From: Rickettsiella endosymbiont of Miltochrista miniata
Lineage (GTDB): Bacteria; Pseudomonadota; Gammaproteobacteria; Diplorickettsiales; Diplorickettsiaceae
Length of the DNA stretch: 64,000 bases
Direction: 5' to 3'
Assembly (NCBI RefSeq): GCF_964031245.1
Contig: NZ_OZ035017.1
Span: forward strand, 1 to 64,000
Below, piece after piece: positions 46,591 to 57,238 of the stretch. The notes beneath the pieces are model-generated. The model did not search any database. It had not been told where the DNA came from and saw only the letters and a program-made list of their open reading frames with translations. Position numbers and translations under genes: made by a program. Numbering within the stretch: the first letter of the stretch is position 1; every line of letters begins with the position of its first letter.

Positions 46591-48405
46591 TTAAGCTTCC
46601 CGCCCTGAACGCTTACGTTCATGTTCTTTCAAAAACTTTTTACGTAAACGTAAAAAGTGCGGAGTGACTTCTAATAATTCGTCATCAGCGATAAATTCTA
46701 ATGCTTGTTCTAACGAGAATGTTATTGGAGGTGTCAAAATGATGTTTTCATCGGAACCTGAGGCCCGGACATTCGTAAGTTGCTTTCCTTTCACAACATT
46801 AACAACCAAGTCATTATCGCGTGAATGAATACCTACGATCATCCCTTCATAGACATCGGTTTGAGGACCAATTAATAATTTTCCGCGTTCTTGTAAATTA
46901 AATAAGGAAAATCCAGTCGCTTTACCGACTTGGTTGGAGATCATGACACCGTTTGCCCGATTAGCAATACTGCCTTTTTTCACCGGACCATAATGATCAA
47001 ACACATGGTGCATTAGTCCTAAACCAGAAGTAGCTGTTAAAAACTCTGTACGAAAACCAATTAATGCACGAGTGGGTATTTTATAATCTAGTCGCACACG
47101 TCCCTTTCCATCAGATACCATATCTACTAGATCGCCACGCCGGCTACCTAATTTTTCCATAATGTTACCTTGATGTTGTTCTTCTAGATCCACGGTTAAA
47201 TTTTCGTAAGGTTCTCTCAATTCACCGTCAATTTCCTTTAAAATAACCTCAGGACGAGATACACCCAATTCATACCCTTCGCGACGCATGGTTTCAATTA
47301 AAATTGATAAATGTAATTCTCCTCTTCCAGAGACGCGAAATCGGTTAGGATCCTCAGTATCTTCAACCTTAAGTGCGACGTTATGAAGAAGTTCTCTATC
47401 GAGGCGCTCTCTAATCTGTCTACTAGTCACAAATTTTCCATCTTTGCCGGCAAAAGGTGAGTTATTGACCTGGAAGGTCATGCTCATCGTTGGTTCATCG
47501 ACAATTAAAGGCGGTAAGGCTTCCACTAAGTTAGGATCACACAGAGTGTCAGATATATTAAGCTTATCAATACCTGTTACGGCTATGATATCTCCCGCTT
47601 CGGCTTGGTCAATTTCGATACGTTCTAAGCCTCTATAACCTAAAATTTGTAATATACGCGCGGACCGAGTTTTTCCTTCTCTATCAATTAAAACAACAGG
47701 CATATTCACCTTAGCGCATCCTCTCTGAATGCGACCAATACCAATAGTGCCCACATAACTGGAATAGTCCAAGGTGGTGATTTGCATTTGAAAAGGGCCT
47801 TGGGGATCAACCGCAGGTGGAGCGACCTTATCAATGATAGTTTCAAATAAAGGAGTCAGATCAGAGCTTGGTTTTTCAAGGTCCAATGTTGCATAGCCTT
47901 GTAAAGCAGAAGCATAGATGATAGGGAAATCTAATTGTTCTTCGGTTGCACCTAAACGATCGAATAAATCAAAAACCTGATTAACGACCCAATCGGGTCG
48001 AGCGCTGGGCCTGTCAATTTTGTTAACCACAACAATAGGTTTTAGACCTTTGGCAAAGGCCTTTTGTGTGACAAATCGCGTTTGCGGCATTGGACCATCT
48101 ACTGCATCGACGAGCAATAAAACAGAATCAACCATAGATAAGATACGTTCCACTTCGCCACCAAAGTCAGCATGGCCAGGGGTGTCGACAATATTAATCC
48201 GATAACCATGCCATTCTATGGAGGTATTTTTCGCAAGGATAGTAATACCACGTTCACGTTCTAAGTCATTACTATCCATAATACGCTCAACTGGCGCAGC
48301 CCGGCTGGAGAGGGTGCCAGACTGTTGTAATAATTTATCAACCAGTGTGGTTTTCCCGTGGTCAACATGGGCAATTATGGCGATATTACGTATATTTTTG
48401 ATCAT
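46591..48405 (-). CDS. typA: Ribosome-associated GTPase TypA/BipA
   Basis: BipA is an EF-G-like GTPase that acts in ribosome assembly, especially under cold and stress. The G1 motif is [10 protein letters not shown]3 is [12 protein letters not shown] and G4 is NKID. The switch region holds [13 protein letters not shown]. Domain V and the BipA C-terminal domain ([20 protein letters not shown]) complete it. The length of 604 is typical. Confidence 0.96.
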   Translation of the reverse strand: MIKNIRNIAIIAHVDHGKTTLVDKLLQQSGTLSSRAAPVERIMDSNDLERERGITILAKNTSIEWHGYRINIVDTPGHADFGGEVERILSMVDSVLLLVDAVDGPMPQTRFVTQKAFAKGLKPIVVVNKIDRPSARPDWVVNQVFDLFDRLGATEEQLDFPIIYASALQGYATLDLEKPSSDLTPLFETIIDKVAPPAVDPQGPFQMQITTLDYSSYVGTIGIGRIQRGCAKVNMPVVLIDREGKTRSARILQILGYRGLERIEIDQAEAGDIIAVTGIDKLNISDTLCDPNLVEALPPLIVDEPTMSMTFQVNNSPFAGKDGKFVTSRQIRERLDRELLHNVALKVEDTEDPNRFRVSGRGELHLSILIETMRREGYELGVSRPEVILKEIDGELREPYENLTVDLEEQHQGNIMEKLGSRRGDLVDMVSDGKGRVRLDYKIPTRALIGFRTEFLTATSGLGLMHHVFDHYGPVKKGSIANRANGVMISNQVGKATGFSLFNLQERGKLLIGPQTDVYEGMIVGIHSRDNDLVVNVVKGKQLTNVRASGSDENIILTPPITFSLEQALEFIADDELLEVTPHFLRLRKKFLKEHERKRSGREA

Positions 48406-48525
48406 GATAGTTTAGAAATTAGATATTAGAGTGTTCAAAAAGAGTGCATGATAACGCAAAGCAAGGCATTTCTGCTAGCGTGTTCTACACTGATAGAAAG
48501 GCAATTAATGTTGAGAGGTTTTATC

Positions 48526-49095
48526 ATGGGAGTGCTTTTATTGCAACCAACTACTACAGCTCAATGGCAGTCTTTGGTGAAGGATGCGGAATCTAGTAGT
48601 AATCTTAGGCTAAATAATGAACTAGAAAGTTACTTAGTTTTTTTATTGGGCTATTATAATCGTCGACCCGATATTGCTAACTCGGTTTTTGCGAAAGAAT
48701 TTTTAACCGGAATGACCGAAAGGCATACTAGACAACGAGAATGCCTGCGGGAAGTGGGAGATAAATGTTTACTATTTGCTGGTCTGTACCCTGAACAGGC
48801 CGAAAAAAGACGAGTCAAAATCAAGTATTTTATTGAACTAGGTCAAACCGCTTATATTCAGGTGGCCAGTTTGTCGAAAGCAGGTTCCGCTTCCCTATAT
48901 AATGCTTTAAGTTATGATTTTATTAGCTTGATGGAAATCTTACATGCAATCCGTGGTCTCAGCGATCCTGCTAACGAACTAAGTCCTTTACAAGCTTTTG
49001 AGTTATGGACTGATGTTAAAAGTCAGCATGCTTTAGCGGTGTTACGCAGACATACATCCTTTCCGACTTTTACAAGAATATCTCATAAGCATTAA
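48526..49095 (+). CDS. Conserved-looking hypothetical protein
   Basis: I do not recognise this family. The protein (about 189 residues) is soluble and mostly alpha-helical by composition, with no signal peptide or membrane helix. Visible features include LESYLVFLLGYYNRRPDIAN, a Cys pair in RECLREVGDKCLLFAGLYPEQ (shown in part: RECLREVGDKCLLF) and LSYDFISLMEILHAIRG. The start at 48526 is chosen because GAGAGG lies 7 bp upstream; the frame opens at 48448. It is divergent from typA and upstream of the ubi cluster. Confidence 0.65.
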   Translation: MGVLLLQPTTTAQWQSLVKDAESSSNLRLNNELESYLVFLLGYYNRRPDIANSVFAKEFLTGMTERHTRQRECLREVGDKCLLFAGLYPEQAEKRRVKIKYFIELGQTAYIQVASLSKAGSASLYNALSYDFISLMEILHAIRGLSDPANELSPLQAFELWTDVKSQHALAVLRRHTSFPTFTRISHKH

Positions 49096-49299
49096 AATCG
49101 ACAAACTTACCCACATTTGCATATTGTAAAAATGCATACATTTTTTTAGGTATATTTTCTCTTTTAATCCTAATTTAGAATAATGCCACTTGAAGATTAT
49201 TCGGATTTTACTTGGATTTTAAGGTTATTTAAAAAGTCATTTTCTTGCTCAAAACAAACTAGCTAGTTAAGATAGCTCAACCAGAACAATGATATCTCT

Positions 49300-50073
49300 A
49301 TGTTAGATTCTTCTTCGAGCATTAAAATGAATGAAACCTTAACCACAGACTTTGGTTATCAAACTATCCCCTTAAGCGAAAAAAATAGCCGGGTAGATGA
49401 GGTTTTTCTGTCGGTAGCAGGCAAGTATGATCTTATGAATGATTTGATGTCATTTGGTCTGCATCGTCTATGGAAGAAATTTGCAGTGCAATTGGCCCAA
49501 CTTCGCAGGGGGGATAGTGTGCTTGATGTGGCAGGTGGAACCGGTGATTTGATAAAGGCATTCACTAAGCATATAGGGCCACAAGGTAAAGCTATTTTGT
49601 TAGACATTAATGCTGCCATGCTAAATACAGGTAGAGATCGGCTTCTGAATTCAGGTCTCACAGAAGTAAGCACCATCCAAGCTAATGCGGAATGTTTACC
49701 CTTTGCGGATGCTAGCTTTGATTGTTTGAGTATCGCTTTTGGGTTACGGAATGTGACGAATAAGCAAGTCGCACTTCAATCTATGCATGGTGTTTTAAAG
49801 CCTGGTGGCCGGTTACTCGTTTTAGAATTTTCTAAACCCATATTGGGTTTTTTACAAACTTTATATGATCGTTATTCCTTCGATTTTTTACCTAAATTAG
49901 GGGAATGGATTGCCAATGATGAAACAAGTTATCGTTATTTAGTAGAATCTATACGCCGCCATCCCGATCAACAAACACTTCAGACACTTATCTTAGATTC
50001 AGGATTTGATGAATGTGAATACTATAATCTTAGCGGGGGAATAGTCGCATTACATAGGGCGTGGAAATTTTGA
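49300..50073 (+). CDS. ubiE: Ubiquinone/menaquinone C-methyltransferase UbiE
   Basis: UbiE performs the SAM-dependent C-methylation in ubiquinone synthesis. The N-terminal signature is [20 protein letters not shown]. The SAM motif is [15 protein letters not shown] and the later family motif is [14 protein letters not shown]. The length is 257 residues; M10 at 49327 is another possible start. It overlaps ubiJ by 13 bp, forming the ubiE-ubiJ-ubiB cluster. Confidence 0.95.
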   Translation: MLDSSSSIKMNETLTTDFGYQTIPLSEKNSRVDEVFLSVAGKYDLMNDLMSFGLHRLWKKFAVQLAQLRRGDSVLDVAGGTGDLIKAFTKHIGPQGKAILLDINAAMLNTGRDRLLNSGLTEVSTIQANAECLPFADASFDCLSIAFGLRNVTNKQVALQSMHGVLKPGGRLLVLEFSKPILGFLQTLYDRYSFDFLPKLGEWIANDETSYRYLVESIRRHPDQQTLQTLILDSGFDECEYYNLSGGIVALHRAWKF

Positions 50074-50666
50074 TTAGCAACAATATAATATTATCAGCTC
50101 AAGAAGCGATACTTAATCGCTATCTAAACCTTGACTCCGAGTCAAAAGAACATTTGCATCGATTATCTGGCAAGGTATTGAAGATAGAATGGGGCCCTCT
50201 TACCTATTATTGGTTTTTTAAATCCGATTCAATTTATTTAAGTAAAGAATATAACGGGCCTGCGGATTTAATACTGCGCGGTTCAACCTTCGATTTTTTA
50301 CGCGCGGTTTTTACAAAGTCAGACAAAGCGCTTACAGATATTCCTTTAGAAGTTGTAGGCGATATGGAATTTGCAAAACAGTTTAAAGATTTTTTTTCAA
50401 ATCTAGAAATTGATTACGAAGAACAATTATCAAAAATAGTCGGTGACGGTATTGCTTACCCGATGATAAGAGTGCTTAAAGCGATAAGTCTTTGGGCTAC
50501 GCAAAGCGTGGAAAGTCTCAGTCAAAATTTGACTAACTATGTCCAGAGAGAAATGAATTGGTTAGTATCTAACGAAGAGTTACAACTTTTTTTTTATGAT
50601 GTTGATGAACTACGCGACGATTGTGCCCGATTAGAAGCTCGGATAAAAATGTTGGAAAAAGGGTAG
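50061..50666 (+). CDS. ubiJ: Ubiquinone biosynthesis accessory factor UbiJ
   Basis: UbiJ has an SCP2 lipid-binding domain and organises the ubiquinone-synthesis complex with UbiK. The SCP2-like part spans about residues 10-120 ([18 protein letters not shown]). A coiled-coil tail follows ([18 protein letters not shown]). The start is GTG, overlapping ubiE, without a clear ribosome site; coupling is likely. The 201-residue length fits. Confidence 0.88.
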   Translation: MEILISNNIILSAQEAILNRYLNLDSESKEHLHRLSGKVLKIEWGPLTYYWFFKSDSIYLSKEYNGPADLILRGSTFDFLRAVFTKSDKALTDIPLEVVGDMEFAKQFKDFFSNLEIDYEEQLSKIVGDGIAYPMIRVLKAISLWATQSVESLSQNLTNYVQREMNWLVSNEELQLFFYDVDELRDDCARLEARIKMLEKG

Positions 50667-50671
50667 AGTGG

Positions 50672-52336
50672 ATGAAATCAATATCTCGTTTAGTACGTTT
50701 AATGCAGATCAATTTTATTCTTTTTCGTTATAGCTTAGATGAATTAGTATACTCTCTCGATCTATTCCGCCCGTTACGTTTTTTTGTTTACCTAAATCCT
50801 TACCGAAAGATTAATAAAAAAATCCCTAGAGGAGAAAGAATTCGCCTTGCATTAGAAGATTTAGGGCCGATATTTGTTAAGTTTGGTCAAACTTTGTCGA
50901 CACGTCGTGATTTTATTCCCATTGACATTGCGGATGAACTAGCAAAACTCCAAGATCGAGTACCTCCCTTTCCCGGAGAAGAGGCGAAATCCATAGTTGA
51001 AAGCTGTATTAAAAAAGCCATTGCGGAAGCATTTTCTGAATTTGATATTAATCCTTTGGCATCAGCATCCATCGCACAGGTTCATGCGGCTAAGTTATTG
51101 ACAACAGGTCAAGAGGTCGTGGTTAAAGTTTTAAGGCCAGGGGTATATAAAAGAATTAGTCGAGATATCGATTTATTATATTCCTTAGCGGATTTAGCCC
51201 TGCGCTATTGGCGCCCTGCTAAACAACTTAGGCCGCGTGAAATTGTGGCGGAATTTGAGGCTTGTTTAAAAGATGAATTAGATTTATTACGAGAAGGAGC
51301 GAATGCCTCTCAGCTACGTCGTAACTTTTCTAATTCTGATTTGCTTTATATTCCAGAAGTATATTGGCCCTATACTTTTCATAAAGTTTTAGTTATGGAA
51401 CGTATTTACGGTATTTCTATTTCTGATATTTCCGCTTTAAAAAAACAAGGAATTAATTTAAAAAAATTAGCTGAAAGAGGCGTTGAAATTTTCTTTACGC
51501 AGGTTTTTCGCGATTGTTTCTTCCATGCCGATATGCATCCAGGGAATATTTTTGTTTCACCAAAAAATAAAGAAAATCCCCAATACTTGGGTGTCGATTT
51601 CGGGATTATGGGTAGTTTAAGCCCAGAGGATCAACGTTATCTCGCTGAAAATTTGATGGCGTTTTTTAATAGAGATTACCGTCGCGTTGCTCAATTACAT
51701 GTTGAATCCGGTTGGGTTGCAGAAAATACCAGAATTAACGAATTCGAGGCAGCAATTCGTACCGTATGCGAACCTATTTTTGAAAGACCCTTAAAAGAAA
51801 TTTCTTTTGGACAGTTACTTTTACGATTATTTCAAACTGCCAGACGGTTTAATATGGAGGTACAGCCTCAATTAGTGCTACTACAAAAAACTTTATTCAA
51901 TGTTGAAGGTTTAGGACGGCAATTGTATCCAGATTTGGATTTATGGAACACAGCTAAACCTTTTTTAGAGCATTGGTTACGAAAGCAAGTTGGGCCGCGG
52001 GCCTTTTTACGTAAAATTCGTGAATTTGCACCCTACTGGGCAGAAAAGGTTCCTGAAATTCCAAATTTAATGTATCAGGTGATGCTCGAGTTACGCCATT
52101 TAAAAAAGGAAACAAAATGTCTTTATTGTGTAAAGGAAAAACAAAAGAAACAAACAAATAAAAAATCTTTTTGGTTTATCGGTTTGGGTATAGCCACGGC
52201 TTGTATAGTTTGGGTTTTGTTAGATCTAAGTGTTAAGGATGTTGCGCATTTAGGATCTGTCCATTTATGGATTTTAGGTTTAGGAGGTTTAGGCTTATTT
52301 TTAGGTGCGATGATTAATTTACGAAAATTAAATTAA
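50672..52336 (+). CDS. ubiB: Atypical protein kinase-like ATPase UbiB
   Basis: UbiB/COQ8 is an ATPase needed for ubiquinone synthesis. The hallmark KxGQ region is [11 protein letters not shown] at about residues 70-80. The Ala-rich nucleotide loop is [24 protein letters not shown] and [10 protein letters not shown] are the catalytic and metal motifs. Two C-terminal membrane helices (about 500-550) anchor it. ATG 50672 is chosen; a longer frame from 50621 overlaps ubiJ and is not family-like. Confidence 0.95.
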   Translation: MKSISRLVRLMQINFILFRYSLDELVYSLDLFRPLRFFVYLNPYRKINKKIPRGERIRLALEDLGPIFVKFGQTLSTRRDFIPIDIADELAKLQDRVPPFPGEEAKSIVESCIKKAIAEAFSEFDINPLASASIAQVHAAKLLTTGQEVVVKVLRPGVYKRISRDIDLLYSLADLALRYWRPAKQLRPREIVAEFEACLKDELDLLREGANASQLRRNFSNSDLLYIPEVYWPYTFHKVLVMERIYGISISDISALKKQGINLKKLAERGVEIFFTQVFRDCFFHADMHPGNIFVSPKNKENPQYLGVDFGIMGSLSPEDQRYLAENLMAFFNRDYRRVAQLHVESGWVAENTRINEFEAAIRTVCEPIFERPLKEISFGQLLLRLFQTARRFNMEVQPQLVLLQKTLFNVEGLGRQLYPDLDLWNTAKPFLEHWLRKQVGPRAFLRKIREFAPYWAEKVPEIPNLMYQVMLELRHLKKETKCLYCVKEKQKKQTNKKSFWFIGLGIATACIVWVLLDLSVKDVAHLGSVHLWILGLGGLGLFLGAMINLRKLN

Positions 52337-52360
52337 TTTTATTTTAAACACGGAGTGTTT

Positions 52361-52564
52361 ATGGGATTTTATGGATTAAATCTAATATCGTTCCTTATTA
52401 TTTTTCTGATTGCTTTGTTATTATTTGGACCTAGATATCTTCATATTATTTTGAAAGATTTGACTATTTCAGGGCGTAACTGTATTAAGATTTTATTGAA
52501 ATTATATAACGCAAAATCAAATGATAATAAAACCGAGTCAGAAACAGATATTACTAGTGGATGA
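52361..52564 (+). CDS. TatA/TatB-like small membrane protein
   Basis: The 67-residue protein has one N-terminal membrane helix (LISFLIIFLIALLLFGP) followed by an amphipathic-looking helix with FGPRYLHIILKDL. This is the TatA/B pattern of FGP-(K/R)-x-L after the membrane helix. It lies directly after ubiB, where tatABC sits in many gammaproteobacteria. The rest of the Tat system is absent here, so it is either a divergent Tat component or a relic. GGAG precedes ATG 52361. Its last 44 bp overlap the next gene in another frame. Confidence 0.62.
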   Translation: MGFYGLNLISFLIIFLIALLLFGPRYLHIILKDLTISGRNCIKILLKLYNAKSNDNKTESETDITSG

Positions 52565-52910
52565 TGATGAACTATGTTTGAAAATATTAACTCAATATTT
52601 AGATGAAGCTCAATATACCTATGTTACTTGTAGAGATGGGCAACTCGCTTGGAATTATTTACAACAAGATCCTGATAGATTTTTTGTTGTTTTAAGCGAT
52701 AGAATTATGCCCCATCTTCATGGTTTACAGTTATTAGCAAAAATGCAAAAGGAAGGAATAGATCTTCCCTTAGTGTTATTTTCTGGCGTTGCGAGCAAAG
52801 AAGAACGATGTGAGGCTATAGCGCACGGGGCGTATGATTTTTTTTATAAACCACTATCTAAAGAATTACTTTTGGCCTTGTTGAAAAAAATAAAAAAACA
52901 ATTACTATAG
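52521..52910 (+). CDS. Single-domain response regulator (CheY-like receiver)
   Basis: The 129-residue protein is a lone receiver domain. Acidic residues are in LLVDDDELCLKIL, the phosphoacceptor Asp in FVVLSDRIMPHLHG, the Thr/Ser position in VLFSGVA and the Lys in FFYKPLS. There is no output domain, so it probably acts by protein contact. The sensor kinase is not in the window. It overlaps the TatA-like gene by 44 bp, suggesting coupled translation. Confidence 0.88.
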   Translation: MIIKPSQKQILLVDDDELCLKILTQYLDEAQYTYVTCRDGQLAWNYLQQDPDRFFVVLSDRIMPHLHGLQLLAKMQKEGIDLPLVLFSGVASKEERCEAIAHGAYDFFYKPLSKELLLALLKKIKKQLL

Positions 52911-52941
52911 TTATTTATAAGTAATTACAAGGAGAAAGAAA

Positions 52942-53673
52942 ATGGGTAAATCTAATCTCGATTGGGGCAGTAGTTGTTTATTTGCCTCGGCTGATATGGG
53001 CGATGTCAATTTATTTGAGTATTGGTTAGATAAAAAAAAACTAAATATTGATGTTCAAGATGAAGATGGAGACACCCCTTTACATCATGCGGCACGAAGA
53101 GGGCATATTAACCTTGTTATTGAATTGTTAAAAAAGGGCGCGTTACTTACTTCGAATAAAAAAAAACGGACTGCTCTGCAAGATGCTTATGCCTTTAATC
53201 AAACTAAAATCGCGAATGAAATTACCAAGTTTGTCATCCAAAGAAATTCAGTAAAAAATATACTTCAAATCCATAAATCTAATAAAGTTGATAATCAAAA
53301 ACAACAAGAATTGGATCCGCTGGTTAATGATTTTATACAGTATTTACGAAAGAAATATCTTGATAGAAATATATTTCGTTTTCCGGCTAAGCATACTCGA
53401 AGGGCTAATGCGTTAATAATTGCTGCTCAACGCTGTAGCACGATTAAAGAATTTAAAGATTTATTAAATAATCAACTTAATTTATGTAAGGGTAATCCAG
53501 CCAATCCTATATCTGAGCGTATAATGGATAAAAGGTGGTCTGAAGTAATGAAAAATAAATATAAGGACCCAAATAAATCACTTTTTTATAAAACTATACA
53601 TAATTTTCTTGCTGAAAGGATTGCTAATAATAATATAAACACTACTAATGTTAGGAGTGCTTTCCATCGCTAA
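52942..53673 (+). CDS. Ankyrin-repeat protein, candidate secreted effector
   Basis: Two to three ankyrin repeats occupy about residues 8-95 (best: DEDGDTPLHHAARRGHINLV). The C-terminal 140 residues form a Lys/Asn-rich domain with no family that I recognise. It contains IIAAQRCSTIKEFKDLLNNQ. There is no signal peptide. Ankyrin proteins in intracellular Legionellales are often Dot/Icm effectors; that role is an inference. It follows the response regulator by 31 bp and has a good AAGGAG. Confidence 0.8.
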   Translation: MGKSNLDWGSSCLFASADMGDVNLFEYWLDKKKLNIDVQDEDGDTPLHHAARRGHINLVIELLKKGALLTSNKKKRTALQDAYAFNQTKIANEITKFVIQRNSVKNILQIHKSNKVDNQKQQELDPLVNDFIQYLRKKYLDRNIFRFPAKHTRRANALIIAAQRCSTIKEFKDLLNNQLNLCKGNPANPISERIMDKRWSEVMKNKYKDPNKSLFYKTIHNFLAERIANNNINTTNVRSAFHR

Positions 53674-53775
53674 TTCGCCTATAAAATTGAATAATATGCT
53701 TTAAGTCTTCATACAATAAAGCTTGCAATTTTTTTGCACATCTCTAAACTAAGTTCTTAATCTAAGAGCTTTGGT

Positions 53776-54747
53776 ATGAAAATCGTTTTAGCTAATCCCC
53801 GGGGTTTTTGCGCTGGTGTTGATCGCGCTATAGAAATTGTTAAAAGAGCATTAAAACTGTTTGGTGAGCCTATCTATGTGCGCCATGAAGTCGTTCATAA
53901 TCGCATTGTAGTTGCCGATTTAGAACAAAAAGGGGTGGTTTTTGTTGAGCATATCAGTGAAATACCAAGAAATGCTACCGCGATTTTTAGTGCTCATGGG
54001 GTTTCTCAAGCCGTTCGTGAAGCGGCTAAGCAACGAAATTTAAGAATTTTTGATGCAACTTGTCCTTTAGTAACTAAAGTGCATATGGAGGTGGCACGCT
54101 ATAATCGCTTGGGTCAGGAATGCGTTTTGATTGGTCATGCCGATCACCCCGAAGTGGAAGGAAGCTTAGGACATTATGATAATCCTGCTGGGGGAATCTA
54201 TTTAGTTGAAACTATTCGGGATGTTGCTTTGCTAAAAGTTAAAAACCCTCGTTTATTGAGTTATGTGACACAAACCACTTTATCGTTGGATGATACCAAA
54301 ACTATTATACAAGCATTGAAACAACGTTTTCCTGAAATTGCCACGCCTAAGAAAGAAGATATTTGTTATGCAACACAAAATCGTCAGCTGGCCGTTAAAG
54401 AATTAGCGAAACAGTGTGATATGGTATTAGTTTTAGGATCGGTTAATAGTTCCAACTCTAATAGATTGAAAGAATTAGCTGAGCGTTTAGGAAAGCCCGC
54501 CTATTTAATAGATACGGCTAAAGATATCCAAACAAGCTGGTTAATTGGAAAAGAATCTATAGGTATTACTGCAGGGGCGTCCGCACCGGAATTTTTAGTG
54601 CAAAATGTTGTAACATATATAAAAACCTTTCCTAATTGGCAAGAGTGTTTGGTTACCGAACTAATGGGTATAGAGGAAAATGTTGCATTCGCGCTGCCGC
54701 GTGAATTAAGAATTCCATTAGCAATCAAAACTGAAACAACTAGTTAA
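53776..54747 (+). CDS. ispH: 4-hydroxy-3-methylbut-2-enyl diphosphate reductase
   Basis: IspH catalyses the last step of the MEP isoprenoid pathway using a [4Fe-4S] cluster. Cluster cysteines are in [24 protein letters not shown] and [18 protein letters not shown]-like [10 protein letters not shown] and [12 protein letters not shown] are also typical. The length of 323 residues is normal. Confidence 0.96.
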   Translation: MKIVLANPRGFCAGVDRAIEIVKRALKLFGEPIYVRHEVVHNRIVVADLEQKGVVFVEHISEIPRNATAIFSAHGVSQAVREAAKQRNLRIFDATCPLVTKVHMEVARYNRLGQECVLIGHADHPEVEGSLGHYDNPAGGIYLVETIRDVALLKVKNPRLLSYVTQTTLSLDDTKTIIQALKQRFPEIATPKKEDICYATQNRQLAVKELAKQCDMVLVLGSVNSSNSNRLKELAERLGKPAYLIDTAKDIQTSWLIGKESIGITAGASAPEFLVQNVVTYIKTFPNWQECLVTELMGIEENVAFALPRELRIPLAIKTETTS

Positions 54748-54771
54748 TTTTAAAACCTATTTAAAAAGTTT

Positions 54772-54796
54772 GTCTTTTTATCGATATAAAGAAGAC
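54772..54796. terminator. Hairpin between convergent ispH and aqpZ
   Basis: GTCTTTTTAT and ATAAAGAAGAC pair imperfectly around a CGAT loop. On the minus strand the stem is followed by a T-rich stretch, which suits termination of aqpZ. It also lies 25 bp after the ispH stop. The stem is AT-rich. Confidence 0.4.
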
Positions 54797-55488
54797 TACT
54801 TTTTATTCCCCCATATATATCGGAATATGCTGCCCCCAATTATTCCTCCGATTATGGGAGCGAGCCAAAATAACCAAAGCTGATGGATAGCCCACCCCCC
54901 AACAAATAGTGCTGGGCCTGTGCTTCTAGCGGGATTAACAGAAGTATTTGTAACCGGAATGCTAATTAAATGGATTAAGGTTAAAGCTAAACCAATGGCT
55001 AAGGGAGCAAAATGATTAGGTAATTGCGGGTTGGTCACACCTGCGATAACGATTAAAAATAAAAAGGTCATAATTACTTCACATATAAAACAAGCCGATA
55101 ATGAGTAATGGCCTGGGGAATGAAGTCCATAACCATTGCTGGCAAACCCATTGTGTAAATCAAATCCATGTTGGCCACTTGCAATCAGGTATAAAACGGT
55201 TGCGGCCAGTATGGCGCCTATTACTTGAGCAATAATGTAACTAGGTACCTCTTTAATGCTAAATCTACCCGCAGCCCAAAGACCTATAGAAACGGCAGGA
55301 TTTAAATGACAGCCAGAGATAGGAGCAAACACACAACACATGGTTAGCAAGCTTAAACCAAAAGCGAAAGCTACGCCCAAAAAACCTATACCAACTAGAG
55401 GAAATTTAGCTGCCAATACAGCACTACCACATCCGCCTAATACTAGCCAAAAAGTGCCTAAGAATTCCGCTAATAATTTCCTTTGCAT
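54796..55488 (-). CDS. aqpZ: Aquaporin Z
   Basis: AqpZ is a tetrameric inner-membrane water channel. Both NPA boxes are present: [13 protein letters not shown] and [13 protein letters not shown]. Six membrane helices fit the 230-residue length. The N-terminal [20 protein letters not shown] is typical of AqpZ. It is a single gene. Confidence 0.94.
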   Translation of the reverse strand: MQRKLLAEFLGTFWLVLGGCGSAVLAAKFPLVGIGFLGVAFAFGLSLLTMCCVFAPISGCHLNPAVSIGLWAAGRFSIKEVPSYIIAQVIGAILAATVLYLIASGQHGFDLHNGFASNGYGLHSPGHYSLSACFICEVIMTFLFLIVIAGVTNPQLPNHFAPLAIGLALTLIHLISIPVTNTSVNPARSTGPALFVGGWAIHQLWLFWLAPIIGGIIGGSIFRYIWGNKK

Positions 55489-55590
55489 GTTGAATCTCCA
55501 TAAAAATCAGAAGAAGTATAGCAGTAGAAAACATTTTTCAACAATGTAACAGATTTATAAAGGCTATAAAGTTTAAAATTTAATCTCAAA

Positions 55591-55983
55591 TTACCAACAT
55601 AAATTTGAACCGCTACCAGCATTAGTTTTTTTTCCTAATTGATTAAGCATGAAAAGATAACATTCAGGATCAGAAAATTTAGCTTTTGCTGATAGTAGAT
55701 AAGTGTTGGCAGTGCTTTTCAAAGCTAAATCATAAAATTTTTTTTCAGTCATGTCTTTTGAATGCAGTTTGTTAAAGTTCGCAAACTCGTAACTATTATT
55801 ATTTGTAAGATAATAAATCTCCATATGCTGAGCAAGATTTATTAAAGCAATTTTCGCTTCGGTACGGTGAGTTCTTATCAGTATATGAGTATAAATGGGA
55901 TAGGAGATTTTTGCCAAAATACCGATTATAACTAAGACAATAAGCAACTCAAATAAACTAAATCCATATTCAGTATTTTCCAT
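55591..55983 (-). CDS. Type IV pilin-like protein (PilE/PilA family)
   Basis: The class III signal is short: ENTEYG, then FSLFELLIVLVIIGILA. Cleavage is expected after Gly7 by the prepilin peptidase, and Glu5 of the mature protein is present. The C-terminal part has a Cys pair (DPECYLF and SNLCW) likely forming the D-loop disulphide. At 130 residues it is the size of minor pilins or PilE. With comM and a ComEA-like gene it fits DNA uptake or adhesion. No other pil gene is nearby. Confidence 0.85.
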   Translation of the reverse strand: MENTEYGFSLFELLIVLVIIGILAKISYPIYTHILIRTHRTEAKIALINLAQHMEIYYLTNNNSYEFANFNKLHSKDMTEKKFYDLALKSTANTYLLSAKAKFSDPECYLFMLNQLGKKTNAGSGSNLCW

Positions 55984-56065
55984 ATATTAACTCCAATTTT
56001 ATTTCTTATTATTCACAATGAAAAATAAAACATAAACAGAAGTTTATAAATGTTTTTATTTTTTG

Positions 56066-57025
56066 CTACCGAAATCCATGAGGTAAGATGCCTAAGTTAG
56101 AACTTATTTGTTGCGCGAATGCGGCCCCCATACGATCAGAAAGTTGTTGTAATAGACCAGGTTTGACGGTGTAATCAACGATATTTTTATTCTTAATTAA
56201 ATCCTGAGATAAGCTATTTAAATCTCCAAAGCCATCTATAAGGCCTAAAGATAAAGCTTCTTCGCCTGTCCAGGCTAAACCAGAAAATAACTCTGGATTT
56301 TCTTTTATGCGATTTCCACGACCTTGTTTAACAGCGTTAATGAACTGCTGATGAACATTTGCAAGCATACGTTGAGCAATAAGTTTCTCATCTGTTTTTT
56401 CAGGTGAAAAAGGATCTAAAAAGCCTTTATGATCTCCAGCTGTCAAAAGGCGGCGTTCAACACCGACTTTCTTCATGGTATCAACAAAGCCAAATCCGTC
56501 CATTAAAACACCAATTGAGCCGACTAAGCTGGCGGGATTAGCATAGATATCATCACTCGCTGAAGCAATATAATAAGCGGCGGATGCGCAAAGATCGTCA
56601 CATACCGTATATAATTTAGTTCTAGGGTATTGATGGCGTAAATAACGGATCTCGTTATAGATCTGTGCAGCTTGAACTGGGCTGCCGCCAGGACTATTGA
56701 TACGCAGAATAACTGTACGCGTATTTCTATCTTCAAAAGCGTTTTGTAGTCCTTCAATGACATTATCAGCACTTGCTGTTGAACTGTCATCAATGATTCC
56801 TCTAATATCGACTAGACCGATGTGAGCTTTTGCTTTTGAAGCACTAGGAAGATTGGTTGTAGTTGGCCATAAAGAAAACAACAGGCCTGAAAGAAGTAAA
56901 AAAAATAGAAATTTAAAGAAGATATTCCAGCGTCTTTTCCGACGTTGTTCCTTCAAGTTATCAAAAAGTAATTTTTCTAGGGTTTTGCGTTGCCATGTCG
57001 GATCGTTTAATAATTCTTCTGCCAT
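56066..57025 (-). CDS. sppA: Signal peptide peptidase SppA (36K type)
   Basis: SppA degrades cleaved signal peptides in the inner membrane. One N-terminal membrane helix (FFKFLFFLLLSGLLFSLW) anchors a periplasmic domain. The nucleophile Ser is in DLCASAAYYIASASD, and the catalytic Lys is expected around AGDHKGFLDPFSP. INSPGGSPVQAAQI and VGSIGVLMDG are typical. The length of 319 residues is the short form. Confidence 0.92.
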   Translation of the reverse strand: MAEELLNDPTWQRKTLEKLLFDNLKEQRRKRRWNIFFKFLFFLLLSGLLFSLWPTTTNLPSASKAKAHIGLVDIRGIIDDSSTASADNVIEGLQNAFEDRNTRTVILRINSPGGSPVQAAQIYNEIRYLRHQYPRTKLYTVCDDLCASAAYYIASASDDIYANPASLVGSIGVLMDGFGFVDTMKKVGVERRLLTAGDHKGFLDPFSPEKTDEKLIAQRMLANVHQQFINAVKQGRGNRIKENPELFSGLAWTGEEALSLGLIDGFGDLNSLSQDLIKNKNIVDYTVKPGLLQQLSDRMGAAFAQQISSNLGILPHGFR

Positions 57026-57238
57026 ATAAAACCCTATTTAAACTTTTGAAATATGAATATAAATGCCCTTAGTTTACCTCTTTTTGACTGGTTGGGACAT
57101 ATTTGGACTGGAAATAAAAATTTTAGCTTGTTTTCTCAGATGACTATGTATTTTTTACCGAAATCGACTTGATTTTTTCTAATTAGACTAAACTATTTAT
57201 AAGATAGAAATCTAGATAAATGATAACTAGAGGGGAAT

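Noticed and set aside
57150-57238. Sigma-32 promoter upstream of clpB
   Set aside because: CTTGATT occurs, but no CCCCAT-like -10 box lies at the right distance.
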